A stretch of DNA of 64,000 nucleotides, taken from contig JAVVLW010002922.1 of assembly GCA_034401795.1 (NCBI GenBank), forward strand, positions 29,001 through 93,000. Reading direction: 5' to 3'. A program made the position numbers and the translations under genes. The notes below the pieces were generated by a model. That model searched no databases. It was not told where the DNA came from and saw only the letters and a list, made by a program, of their open reading frames with translations. Shown one piece after another: positions 23,710 to 33,536 of this stretch (within the stretch, counting starts at the first letter, position 1; each line of letters opens with the position of its first letter). Origin of the DNA: Chaetoderma sp. LZ-2023a. Lineage: Eukaryota; Mollusca; Caudofoveata; Chaetodermatida; Chaetodermatidae.

Positions 23710-24010
23710 ATGATGTGCTACTGGGGTGTCTTTTTGTTTTTTGATACCCTGTAGGTGTTCTTTCATTCTAATATGGAATTCATGTTTTGTTTCACCTACA
23801 TATTGTTTTTTTACATCTAGTACAGGTGAGAAGGCAGACGACATTGCGTGTGTCGCAGTATGTTTTCACCGTACACCTGTATTTAAGGCCCGTATGAGTA
23901 CTTGTGAACTCGCATTTGTTGTCCATGTTCTGACAGCAAAAAAATGTTTTTTGTGGTGCATGAATCAATAGGGTTAAGAAGTTTTTCCTTGGATGCGGGC
24001 TTTGGCGGGA
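23710..24010 (-). pseudogene. Penelope-like element, GIY-YIG endonuclease core
   Basis: On the minus strand the translation gives CEFTSTHTGLKYRCTVKTY, CDTRNVVCLLTCTRCKK and, after a one-base slip in a run of seven A, QYVGETKHEFHIRMKEH...KDTPVAHHF. These are the Cys-rich linker and the GIY-YIG nuclease core of Penelope-like retroelements. The GIY half is represented by NVVCLL and the YIG half by YVGET. The domain resumes at 13373 on the other side of DIRS AB. A reverse transcriptase is not recognisable further right. Confidence 0.8.
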
Positions 24011-24489
24011 AACTCAAATTTAGCTTTGTGGGTTTAAGTCCATTATGCATGGGATCCTACTCATGCTTTCTTCATTTGGCGGTTTTGGTGTTCACAGCTC
24101 CAGCCGTTGACGTTTGCATGCCCTTTGATAGCATTTGAAGAGAAGGTCTGATGGGTGATTTCTGTTCTGCTAGTAACCGATCAGTTCATGAATGTGGGTG
24201 TGGAAATCAATATCCTTGCCGCAGATTCTGTGAAGGTGAAGGAATTGGCCACAAGGGTTGGAGTTCTTGGTTGATTGTGGGTGTGCGGAGTACACAATTT
24301 AAATAGCTCTATAAAAGTCTACAATTTTAACAAATACACAGAATTACAATGGGAAGTTACGGAAAACAAACAGGCATTGTCATCAGTTAGTATTGACTAC
24401 TGTAGCCGGGCCATATTGGTGCTTGCTCATCATTTCATGACTATACATCATATATTTGCTAGATTAAGATAAAATGAATGAATAATTAC

Positions 24490-24587
24490 CTTAATTTTTT
24501 TACATTTACTGCCAAGTACTCTTAATGATTGATTAGTTGCTGGAACTCTAGATATATCCAGGTTTGTTAAATGAGGACAGTGATGAG
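24490..24587 (-). CDS. leucine-rich-repeat protein, internal exon (second recognised)
   Basis: A 98-nt exon, minus strand, with acceptor tttcctttctctag and donor gtaatt. It enters in phase 1 and leaves in phase 0. The 32 codons read HHCPHLTNLDISRVPATNQS then LRVLGSKCKKIK, a complete F-box/LRR-type repeat. The single G left at the end of the exon at 35596-35709 plus CT here makes an alanine codon, giving EMI-A-HHCPHLTNLDIS, the canonical consensus (la.hCp.L..Ldis). The intron between these two exons is 11 kb and contains DIRS C. Confidence 0.8.
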
Positions 24588-24628
24588 CTAGAGAAAGGAA
24601 ACATAATGTCAAATACACAAGTGACAAC

Positions 24629-26437
24629 AAGAGGCACAAGGGGCCTGTATCGCTCACCTGGACCATAGGCATCTCAACTAGAATGGTCATTAACAATAAG
24701 TAGAACGCTAATGAGTTGAGCAGACTTGTAACAAGAAAACAGAGGCCATGTTTCTTTATGTATCAACTTCTCTTGACCAAACTTTAATATCACATTTCCC
24801 AAATTTCGGCCCAATCCGTTCAGTGGCTTTGGAGACAAAGTTGCTTTCATGAAAAACAGGCTATCCAAAATGGCCACCCAACCATTTGGCAAATCAAGTT
24901 CCCTTGAACAAACTTGGTTTAGCTCATGCCCTAAATGATATTTTATGAGTTTTGAATCAATCGTTCAAACAGTTTTGGTGAAGATTTTTAAAGCCATTTC
25001 TAAAAATCGGCCAAAATCCAAGATGGCCACTGGCCAATTGTCTTCGTTTGAACAAACTTGAATTTCTACAACCTAAGGATGCTTCATGCCAAATACAATT
25101 GAAATCTGTCCAGTAGTTTTAGAGAAGACATTTTAAATTTCCCATTGCTTTAGTATGGGAGCTTTTGGTAGGAAAATGATCCAAGATGGCCGCCAAACCA
25201 TTTATCCGACAGTTTCGAAAATTGCAAATTTGAGATCAGAATACCCAAAAACATATATAAAACCAGTTTCAGCCTCAAAATTCATTATATAAAAAAATCC
25301 AATATGGCTGCCAAACACACTATATTTTGATTGGCCCACGGCGGCCATGTTTTTTGACGGATCAACTTTCCTTGAACAAACTTTAATGGCCCTTAGTCCC
25401 TAATCATATCTGCTAAATTTTGGCCAGATTCCTTCAGCGGTTCTGGAGTTGTTTTCGCTAAAACTAAGTCAACCAAGATGGCCGTCAACCCATGGGACCA
25501 ATCAAGTTCCCTTGAACAAACTTGGTTCAGCTCTTGCCCTAGATCATATTTCATAGGGTCTGCTTCAATCCACCAAGCGGTTTCGGAGAAGGTTTTTAAA
25601 GCCTTTTCTAATAATCGACCAAAATCCAAGATGGCTGGCTGCCTTCCAAATTGGCCGATCGGCTTCGTTTGAACAAACTTGAATCTCTACACCCTAAGGA
25701 TGCTTCCTGCCAAATACAATTGAAATCGGCCCAGTACATCTCGAGAAGACATTTTAAGTTTCCCATTGCTTTAGTATGGGAGCGTTTGGCGGGAAAATGA
25801 TCCAAGATGGCCATCAAACCGTTTATCCGACAGTTTCGAAAATTGCAAATTTCAGATCAGAATACCCAAAAAACATATATAAAACCAATTTCAGCCTCAA
25901 AATCCATCACATAAAAAAATCCAATATGGCCACCAGACACACTATATTTTGATTGGCCCACTGCAGCCATGTTTTTTGACGGGTCAACTTCCCTTGAACA
26001 AACTCTATTGACCCTAGTCCCTAATCATATCTGCCAAAATTTTGGCCCAATCCCTTCAGCGGTTCTGGAGAAGTCGTTTTCGCTAAAACTAGGTCAACCA
26101 AAATGGCCGCTGCACCATTTCCCCAATCAGGTTCCCTTTAACAAAGTTGGTTCAGCTCTTGCCCTAGATCCTATTTCATGGGGTTTGCTCCAATCCACCA
26201 AGCGGTTTCGGAGATTTTTAAAGACGTCTCTAAAAGTCGCCAGCCAAATTGGTCAATCGGCTTCATTTGAACAAACTCAGTATGCCCTAAGGATGCTTCC
26301 TGCCAAATATAATTGAAATCGGCCCAGCGGTTCTTGAGAAGTCATTTAAAGGAAAACTTGATGCATGACAGACAGACGGACGACGGATGATCGCCACGAC
26401 ATAAGCTCACTTAGCCTTTCAGGCCAGGTGAGCCAAC
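24629..26437. repeat. composite repeat, three ~600-bp units with conserved ends
   Basis: Three diverged units start near 24748, 25348 and 25969. Each carries 'cttgaacaaactt', 'gccaaatacaattgaaatc' and 'aagatggccg'-type words. The left end is 'ggggcctgtatcgctcacct'. The right end is 'gacagacggacgacgg', then 'cataagctcacttagcc', then 'ggccaggtgagcc', so the extremities share an inverted GCTCACCTGG. Elements with these ends are common in mollusc genomes (recalled). The short open frames inside are not genes. Confidence 0.75.
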
Positions 26438-26446
26438 AATACATCA

Positions 26447-26600
26447 GCCAATACCAGCCTCTGTAGTGGTCAAGCCAGCCATTACCAGCCTCTGTAGTGG
26501 TCAAGCCAGCCATTACCAACCTCTGTAGTGGTCAAGCCAGCCATTACCAGCCTCTGTAGGGTCAAGACAGCTATTACAAGCATCTGTGGTGGTCTTGATA
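26447..26600. repeat. 31-bp tandem repeat
   Basis: Four to five copies of the unit 'ccagcctctgtagtggtcaa' + 'gccagccatta', adjoining the right end of the 600-bp repeat module. Confidence 0.85.
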
Positions 26601-27055
26601 AATGTGCATGTACAGGCAAAGAGAAGGATAATGGAGTCAGTCAGTCTAATGCTAAATTTTCAAACATAGTCCTCCCTTCGCGTGCAAATGGATATTATCT
26701 TGGCAAACATTTTACAATTCTAGAGGGTTAATGGTTACAATTTGGCATAACAATATACATTTTCCCAGAAAGAATGGCCACATACACACCTAGAGAATCA
26801 CTACAGTGCAATCAATGGCGTATCAAATTTCTTGAGCTGGTCTACAAAGAGTAATTGTTGGCTAATTGTCTTTGTTCATTATGTGGTTAAATGACCACCT
26901 TAACGTGCAGTAGAATGTGATCAATAGATCAATCAGTCGGTCAAGCTATGGAGAATCAGTTTTCAGTCCATGATTGTGATCATCAACACATACCATCCGT
27001 AATTCATTTTCAAGATTTCGAGATACAGAGGGATCGTACAGAAAACAACTCAATA

Positions 27056-27056
<1 letters not shown>
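26601..27056. other. intron DNA, no gene seen
   Basis: AT-rich, without coding signals. Confidence 0.4.
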
Positions 27057-27093
<37 letters not shown>

Positions 27094-27100
27094 TAGGCAT
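27057..27100. repeat. (ATT)n microsatellite
   Basis: About thirteen ATT trinucleotides. Confidence 0.95.
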
Positions 27101-27501
27101 AATGGAATAAATTGACCATTGACATAGATTCTACAGAAATTAGGCCAAGATGATATACTTTGTATATCGGTGGTAGTCTATGAAATCCATAAAACAATGA
27201 CAAAATTATTAGCATTTTCTCAATATTTTCATATATCCAGTAATACTTTTAGTAAATGGCTATAACTCTGTATTAACATATTAAGACGATTCTCACCAAC
27301 ATATTGTTAAAATCTAAATTGTGACCTAATTGTGAGCAAATTTAGGATTAATCCATTGAATTCATTGAATACTGCAAAACTTTACTGCTTAGATTTCAAT
27401 ACACATACGACAAATCCATCAACGAGGACAAAAAATACCACAAATCTATTTTCCCATTGAGTTTAAGGGAGATTAGTTTCTTAATGATTCTGCCTATATA
27501 T

Positions 27502-28227
27502 CGTATTTATTGTAATTATACCGCTGGCCGGGTAGCCGTCACCAAAGGGGGTGGGTTAATTAGGTGGAAAAAGTTTGAAAAAAATACCACGAAATTGGAA
27601 TGGTTTTCTCAGTCACCTTGAATCAGTATATAATTAGAGTATTCCATGCAATTTCTGCTAAATTTGCTCAAATATTCATGAAAACCATTCGTTTCACATT
27701 AGAGGCTTTATTTAGGACATAAAGGCAACATTTAGCAAAATTAGGAACAAATGATTTATCCATTGTTAAATTGGATGGAGGTGCGTTTGTGATGCACTCA
27801 CTGATACATCGGAAAATATGCCATAGGTGTATCTCAACATATAATTCACGTTAGAAGCTCTATCGCTGAACGGCAAGATACTGATCAGAAACAATTTAGG
27901 CATTGGTCGAATTGACTGGAGGCGTGTTTGCGATGCATTCAGCAATACATTAGAAAATTTATAGCCGTATCTTAATGCCAATTCAACAACAGCGTTAGGC
28001 GCTCTGTCATTGAACGACAGGATAAGCTGATGTATTCACGAAAATTACCAAACTGTTGCTGCATGTTTTATTTTTTCATGGATGTTTTTCTTCCTTGAAG
28101 ACTAGATGACAGCGGAAGACTGACTATTTCTTACTATTGGTAATTTGCTTTTTTTCCCACCATTCTCAAAAACATGGGGGGGGGGGGGCGGTATAATTGG
28201 GAGGGTGGGAAAATTACAATAAATACG
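27502..28227. mobile_element. non-autonomous TIR element, ~726 bp
   Basis: The left end CGTATTTATTGTAATT, then ATACCGC, is mirrored at the right by GCGGTATAATT and AATTACAATAAATACG. A G-rich insertion separates the two blocks on the right. Inside is a ~140-bp tandem duplication (27767-27890 and 27908-28030, sharing 'gatgcattcag'-like and 'cattgaacgacagg'-like words). No transposase is encoded. The right TIR ends two bases before DIRS C. Confidence 0.6.
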
Positions 28228-28229
28228 GT

Positions 28230-28427
28230 TTTCACTTCAAGAGTATACTTACCTCCCTAATACTTTTGATATTGCTAAATATTGGCTTTCACTCAATAAA
28301 CACTCAGATTTAAAACAGTTAGGTGCCCCTACTGGGCAGGGAGTCAGAGCGTAGTCTGGCGGATGCCAGCCCCACCACCGCGCATGCGCAGACTAGCACT
28401 TCCTCTTTGCTAGATTATTGGCAGAGA
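28230..28427. repeat. left terminal inverted repeat of DIRS C
   Basis: Starts tttcacttcaagagtatact. Its inner ~180 bp are the inverted copy of 35078-35250 (shared 'ggtgcccctactgggcaggg' and 'gcgcatgcgcagactagc'). The outermost ~17 bases are specific to the left end. Confidence 0.9.
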
Positions 28428-29331
28428 GATCACACATGTTTTTTTTGTGCAATAGCTTTTCCTTAATCTTAAACTGTTTAAGTGGTGTTATTTTGGAGTG
28501 ATAGTCACTGATTTGGATGGCGGGAAGGAACAATTCGCCAAAGGGGGACTTAGGACCTTTAAATCAGGTGACTTCTAGTAAAATTAGCGAGTTTTCTTCC
28601 CGGTGTATTGTGTTTCCGGGACTCGCGGTTACCGTGATAAGCGCCTTGGTTAGTTGGTTTATGTCAACTCGGTGCTACCTATGACTAATTTCTCTTTCTG
28701 TTTATGTCCACAGGTCTGTATGACGCTAGGTGGTCGCATCGCAGCAGCAGAGAGTTAGTTTTCTCTCCACCATGGTTCCATTTCCTACTAACACTGTTAG
28801 GTTATCTAACCAAATGAAAAATTAATGTCCAGTGAGTTGGAGGCCTAGTATAAAGGTCTTCTCACTTTGCCCTCTTGATCCAATTCCTTCCCATGAGGTG
28901 GAGAGAGTTAAGAGGCGTGCGGATGGTGGAGTTCTCCGGTTCGTCATGTTGGATGGTTTGTCTATACAAAGTGTCAGGTATCTAGTTATTGATAATGTGG
29001 TGATGTTAATTATAGTAACAAGCAAAGGGAGATAATTAACATTTTTGCCAGAAAAGAGTTATCTATATGTATCTGATGGTTGTGTAGTCGACGTATCCAT
29101 TCAGCATACAATTCGTTCTTGCACTTGGATGTTTTGTTGGGATCGAATTTTTCCTGTCACGGGATTAATGACGTCATAATCAGCCTGGCTATGTATTTAT
29201 CAGCAATTCAAGTCGCTATGCTGGTTTCTGATGTATATTGATCTTTATGATCGTTTCCTTCTCTTTGAGTTGGTTTGAGTGTCTAAGCTTAACTAGTTTG
29301 CTCATACTCCTTGTCCTTTGCCCTGTTTCAG
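28428..29331 (+). other. 5' leader of DIRS C with candidate intron signals
   Basis: Contains a well-placed ATG at 28772 (accATGG) followed by only 17 codons, a donor-like CCA|gtgagt just after, and an acceptor-like tttgccctgtttcag ending at 29331. A second acceptor-like tgtttatgtccacag lies upstream near 28714. I could not find an exon pairing that joins an ATG in phase to gag, so the start of gag is unresolved. Confidence 0.5.
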
Positions 29332-31425
29332 GGACCGGGTTGCGCGTCCTGTGGACGTTTTCTACCTGATAAGTTCTGGCCTCATCGTTGCTATCAATGT
29401 AGCCCTTGTGGTCCCTTGGTTAATTGTGACATATGTAAGCACTGGGGGGGCGAGTTAATGTCCGAATTCTTGTGCTGCTTACAGGCGACGGACAAGGTGG
29501 TAGAGGAGGAGAAGAAGAAGAAGCGGAAACGAGAGGTTGTAAGTAGGAAGGGTAAGGGGAAGGTCTCGTCCGCGGTGGATATGGAGGCCTTCCGGACTGA
29601 GATGTTGGGAGAGATGAAGAGGACAATAAAGGATTTGGTTCCAGGGTTGCTTCGTGGCATGCTTCCTGGACCAAATCCTTTACTGTCCTCATCATCGGCT
29701 TCGGAGCAGGTAATCCCCGCCTCTGGATCGGTTTTCCTTAGACCGCTTCCGTTGTTCGATGATTCAGAGGTGGCCCCATTAGAGGGGGCGTTCCACGACC
29801 CTGGCAGCAGGCTTATTGCCGCGCCGATAGGGGACCGTGGACGGTTGTCGCTGGAACCCGCGGGCTGCTTATCAGTCCAGGGGTATCCGCACGCCGCGGT
29901 GGCCAGTACCTCCTATGGCACCGTTCCTGGTCAGCCCGGGTTAGCTCTCTTTGCTGACCCGGGGTCTAATCTTTCTGACCAGGGTGATGAGGATTACCTG
30001 CTAGGGTCGCCGTCTGACGACGTGGACATGGATGAAGACGTTTGTGCACCCCTCGCGGGGAATACAGGCGGCTTATTCCACGGTTTTACTCACCCTGGAG
30101 TAGAGTCCGCGGCTCAGGTGGTGGCCCAGGGCGCTGCTGATGGCCAGCGGTACCGCATACCTCGGCTTGCCGAGGGTGTTGCTGGTGCTGGCCGGGCCCG
30201 TGGTGGGGCAATATATACCCCGCGCTCTGCCACGGTGCCTGCTCCTGGTCAAACCAGTGATATTCTCATGCCGGTGCTGTCAGGCCCGCGTGTTTTCCCT
30301 GGCTTGCCAGGTGTATCAGCGTACCCGCCGTCAAGCTCTGCTGCTTGCGCTCAGGAGGAAGACGAAGGACCCCGTCTTGTAGAGCGCTCGCAGTTAGCCA
30401 CGGAGGAGGATTGGTATGACGCTTGCCAGTGGTTGGTGAGCGTTAGGCCTGATCTGCCCGTGGAGCAGTCGGCTAGCCAGCGTGATCACAGGCCGTGGTT
30501 AGCTGGGAAACCGACTGCTAACGCTATGCCTTCTCTGCCGCTGGCGGAGCATGTCGTTGACATGTTCAAGGCGGCGGAGTCGTCCATTAAGTCGAGTGGA
30601 CGTCTCGCGAAGGCCCCTCGCGAGGTGGCCAGGCGTTGTCGCATCGTGCCCCTGGATTACCAGCGGTACGGTGTGGTACCCAAGCCCAGCGTGGATGACC
30701 GCGCGGCTTTGGGTGAGGATGCGCGGCCAGGCTCCCGTTCTGACACGGGAGTCTTGTGCTCGAACGCGTTGCGTTCGGCGAATACCACGTTGCGTGATGC
30801 GGAGGAGAGTGGGAGGGCTTCGATTGCCGCTCTGTCCCACGTCTCCCAGCTGTTACAGGGGGTAGTAACGGCATCCGCATCGCGCCAGCCAAGTCCGGTC
30901 ACGGTCCAGCGAACCATCCAGGATGGTATTAACCTGGCGCTGGACTGTATGACACGGGCGGTGACCGGGAGTGTCCGGGCAAGACGCACGTTTGCCCTGG
31001 ACAATCTGTGCCCGTCTCAGGACCTGTACAATAGGCTACTGCGTACGCCTATGACGGGTCCTGGTCTTTTTGGAGGTGAGGGATGTCGACACCTCCAGGA
31101 GACGGTCACCCTGGTGAATAACCAGAGGGCGCTGCGCGAGCAGTTTGAGGTGCTGCGTCGTGCTAACGTTCGCGCCGCGGCCCCTGCGTATCGTCCCCTG
31201 CAGGCTCGAGGTGGTGCTGGCCAAGTCAGAGGCCAGCCGCCGTCGCAGCGTCGGCCTCGGCCGCGTGCGATTCGGCCTGCAGCGAGGGGGGCGCAGGTTC
31301 CTCAGGCGCCGTCAGCCAGGCAGCCGCCCGCGCACCAAGGTGCGTGCGGGGCGGGGCGGGGCGGGGCGGGGCGCGCGAGGATCTGGGCGTGGTTATCGGT
31401 CCTGACAGGACGCTTACCGCGGTAA
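29332..31425 (+). CDS. gag-like protein of DIRS C
   Basis: An open frame of about 700 residues with no in-frame ATG until 29458 (MSEFL). Upstream of that ATG the frame encodes a conserved Cys/His cluster: CASC, H-R-C, C-x2-C, C-x5-C-x2-C (residues about 11-42 of the extended frame). Then come a Lys/Glu basic helix, a Pro/Gly/Ser-rich middle (~150-340), a conserved block with EEDWYDACQWLVSVRPDLPV, a helical C-terminal part (VTLVNNQRALREQFEVLRR) and an Arg/Pro/Gln-rich tail. DIRS gag proteins package the RNA. The Cys/His module may bind zinc, which is inferred. The C-terminus differs from D because of two extra GGGGC units at 31348-31372. Confidence 0.75.
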   Translation, partial: GPGCASCGRFLPDKFWPHRCYQCSPCGPLVNCDICKHWGGELMSEFLCCLQATDKVVEEEKKKKRKREVVSRKGKGKVSSAVDMEAFRTEMLGEMKRTIKDLVPGLLRGMLPGPNPLLSSSSASEQVIPASGSVFLRPLPLFDDSEVAPLEGAFHDPGSRLIAAPIGDRGRLSLEPAGCLSVQGYPHAAVASTSYGTVPGQPGLALFADPGSNLSDQGDEDYLLGSPSDDVDMDEDVCAPLAGNTGGLFHGFTHPGVESAAQVVAQGAADGQRYRIPRLAEGVAGAGRARGGAIYTPRSATVPAPGQTSDILMPVLSGPRVFPGLPGVSAYPPSSSAACAQEEDEGPRLVERSQLATEEDWYDACQWLVSVRPDLPVEQSASQRDHRPWLAGKPTANAMPSLPLAEHVVDMFKAAESSIKSSGRLAKAPREVARRCRIVPLDYQRYGVVPKPSVDDRAALGEDARPGSRSDTGVLCSNALRSANTTLRDAEESGRASIAALSHVSQLLQGVVTASASRQPSPVTVQRTIQDGINLALDCMTRAVTGSVRARRTFALDNLCPSQDLYNRLLRTPMTGPGLFGGEGCRHLQETVTLVNNQRALREQFEVLRRANVRAAAPAYRPLQARGGAGQVRGQPPSQRRPRPRAIRPAARGAQVPQAPSARQPPAHQGACGAGRGGAGRARIWAWLSVLTGRLPR

Positions 31426-33536
31426 GAACCACTCCGGTGTGTATGGCGACGGAGACAGTGCCGCTCTTGCATGCCTCGTGTCCACCGCGGTCCCTAGGTG
31501 GACCGGTGGGAGGCCGGCTAGCCGACCACATGCAAGAGTGGGAACGGTTAACTCAGGACCGTTTAGTCTTGCGATGGCTTTCCGTCGGGTATCATCCAGA
31601 GTGGATGACAGGCCCGCCGTCGCGACTGTCTCTAGTGCCAGTCTGGACTCCCATTCCGAGAGATCCAGAGCAAAGGTTGTGTATCGAGGAGGAGATAAAT
31701 TCCCTCGTACAAAAGGGAGCTATTCAGCCGGCACAAAGGTGTCCGGGCTTCTATTCAACCCTGTTCTTAGTAACAAAACGCACCGGAGGGTGGAGACCGA
31801 TTCTCAACCTCAAGCCATTGAACAAGTTCATCGAGACGCCCAGTTTCAAGATGGAAACGGTGCGCTCGGTGTTGGCGGGGTTGGAGAGGGGGATGTGGAC
31901 GGCGTCGATAGATTTGAAGGACGCTTATTTCCACATCCCCATCCACGGGAGTTTCTGTCGCTTCCTGAGATTTGCATTCCAGGGCAGACAGTGGGAATTC
32001 AGGGTGTTGCCCTTCGGAATTTCCACGGCTCCTCGGGTTTTCACCCGTGTGGTTCTTGCGATCACAGCATACCTCCGCAGGAGAAGCATAGCAGTCCACA
32101 CATACATAGACGACTGGCTGTTGAAAGCGCACACCCGAGAAAGTTTGTCGGCCAATCTGGAGATTGTTTTGAAAACTCTCACAGACTTAGGCTGGATGAT
32201 CAATTTCCCAAAATCAGAGCTGACTCCATCCCAGAAGTTTGTTTACCTGGGGATGTTCTTCGATCTAGAGACAGGATATGTTTATCCTACTCAGGAGGGA
32301 GTTCAGAAACTCATCTCATTAATTCAGTCAGTGTGCGACAGTCGTCATGTCCTGGCACGGGTTTACTTGAGAATGCTGGGGTTGATGGTTTCATTGGAAC
32401 CAGTCATTCCTCAGGCCGCCTTACGCAGGCGGCCGATCCAGTTGTTTCTCATGACACAATGGACCCAGAGTACAGGTTCGCTGGACTCGAATGTGTCAGT
32501 GTTGGCGCCTCTGATTCACCACCTGCAATGGTGGTTGAATACAGAGAATCTCTTGCCGGGGGTTTTGCTAACCCCTCCCCACCCTCAGGTGACTGTGTAT
32601 ACAGATGCGTCGATGGAGGGCTGGGGAGCTTGCCTGGAAGAGTCCACGATATCAGGGCTTTGGAATCTGGAACAGTCAAAGGAACATATAAATCTACTGG
32701 AGCTAAAAGCAGTAGTCCTGGGCCTGGAACATTTCTTACAGAAAGTTCAGGGCAAGATTGTTCTTATTCGTTCAGACAACTCAACAGTTGTGACTTACAT
32801 AAACCGCCAGGGCGGAACGAAGTCGCCCAGTCTCTGTATGATGACATGGAAACTGCTTTGTTGGTGTCTGGATCACCAGATTACCTTGAAAGCAGTTCAT
32901 ATTCCGGGAAGGTTAAACCTGCTAGCAGACTCATTGAGCCGAAGGATGAGTGTTTTACCCACGGAATGGCAACTAAATCAATGTGTGGCGGATCGTCTGT
33001 TCGACCATTGGGGGAAACCCAACATCGATTTGTTCGCAACGAAGAAGAATGCGAAGATGACGACGTACGTCTCTCCGATTCCGGATCCAAGCGCTTTCGC
33101 AACAGATGCGTTAGCTATCAGCTGGGGGAGAATGTATGCATACGCATTCCCTCCAGCAATCCTGATTCCAAAAATTCTTCAGAAAATCAGGCAAGAGGAA
33201 TGCCAAGTGCTTCTGATCGCCCCGGATTGGCCAAGCCGATCATGGTATACGGATCTGCTGGACCTTCTGGTTTGCAATCCGGTTCCTCTGCCTCTGATGG
33301 ACGATATTATCTTCCAGGGCAAGGCCCTTCACAACAATCCGTCAATGTTCAGATTGACTGCGTGGATGTTGTCAAGGAATCTAGAATTAAGGAGGGCTTT
33401 TCTGAGCAAGCAGCCATGTTTATGGCCAAAGCCAGGAGGGGGTCAACCTCCAGAGCATATAATTATAAAATCAACAGATTTGCAGAATGGTGCTCAAAAA
33501 GATGTATTGATCCAATGGATTCATCTATTCAAGTAG
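31344..33536 (+). CDS. reverse transcriptase/RNase H of DIRS C
   Basis: A 730-codon open frame. The RT palm motifs are FLVTKRTGGWRPILNLKPL, SIDLKDAYFHIP (D190), LPFGISTAP and HTYIDDWLL (catalytic D256, D257). RNase H follows with VYTDASMEGWGACLEE (D near 419), INLLELKAVVLG and LIRSDNSTVV. The ending KSTDLQNGAQKDVLIQWI overlaps the recombinase SAM-like region. The true start is uncertain: in D the same frame is open further upstream, while here the GGGGC expansion interrupts it. It copies element RNA into DNA. It overlaps both gag and the recombinase frame. Confidence 0.92.
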   Translation: MRGGAGRGGAREDLGVVIGPDRTLTAVRTTPVCMATETVPLLHASCPPRSLGGPVGGRLADHMQEWERLTQDRLVLRWLSVGYHPEWMTGPPSRLSLVPVWTPIPRDPEQRLCIEEEINSLVQKGAIQPAQRCPGFYSTLFLVTKRTGGWRPILNLKPLNKFIETPSFKMETVRSVLAGLERGMWTASIDLKDAYFHIPIHGSFCRFLRFAFQGRQWEFRVLPFGISTAPRVFTRVVLAITAYLRRRSIAVHTYIDDWLLKAHTRESLSANLEIVLKTLTDLGWMINFPKSELTPSQKFVYLGMFFDLETGYVYPTQEGVQKLISLIQSVCDSRHVLARVYLRMLGLMVSLEPVIPQAALRRRPIQLFLMTQWTQSTGSLDSNVSVLAPLIHHLQWWLNTENLLPGVLLTPPHPQVTVYTDASMEGWGACLEESTISGLWNLEQSKEHINLLELKAVVLGLEHFLQKVQGKIVLIRSDNSTVVTYINRQGGTKSPSLCMMTWKLLCWCLDHQITLKAVHIPGRLNLLADSLSRRMSVLPTEWQLNQCVADRLFDHWGKPNIDLFATKKNAKMTTYVSPIPDPSAFATDALAISWGRMYAYAFPPAILIPKILQKIRQEECQVLLIAPDWPSRSWYTDLLDLLVCNPVPLPLMDDIIFQGKALHNNPSMFRLTAWMLSRNLELRRAFLSKQPCLWPKPGGGQPPEHIIIKSTDLQNGAQKDVLIQWIHLFK

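Noticed and set aside
31350..31372. G-quadruplex or functional G-tract at the GGGGC run.
   Set aside because: The tract is not conserved in F, so a conserved structural role is not supported.
31767..32203. Antisense open frames of about 90-120 codons inside RT, repeated in C, D and F.
   Set aside because: They mirror the coding strand of conserved RT sequence and show no domain. They recur only because the elements are copies.
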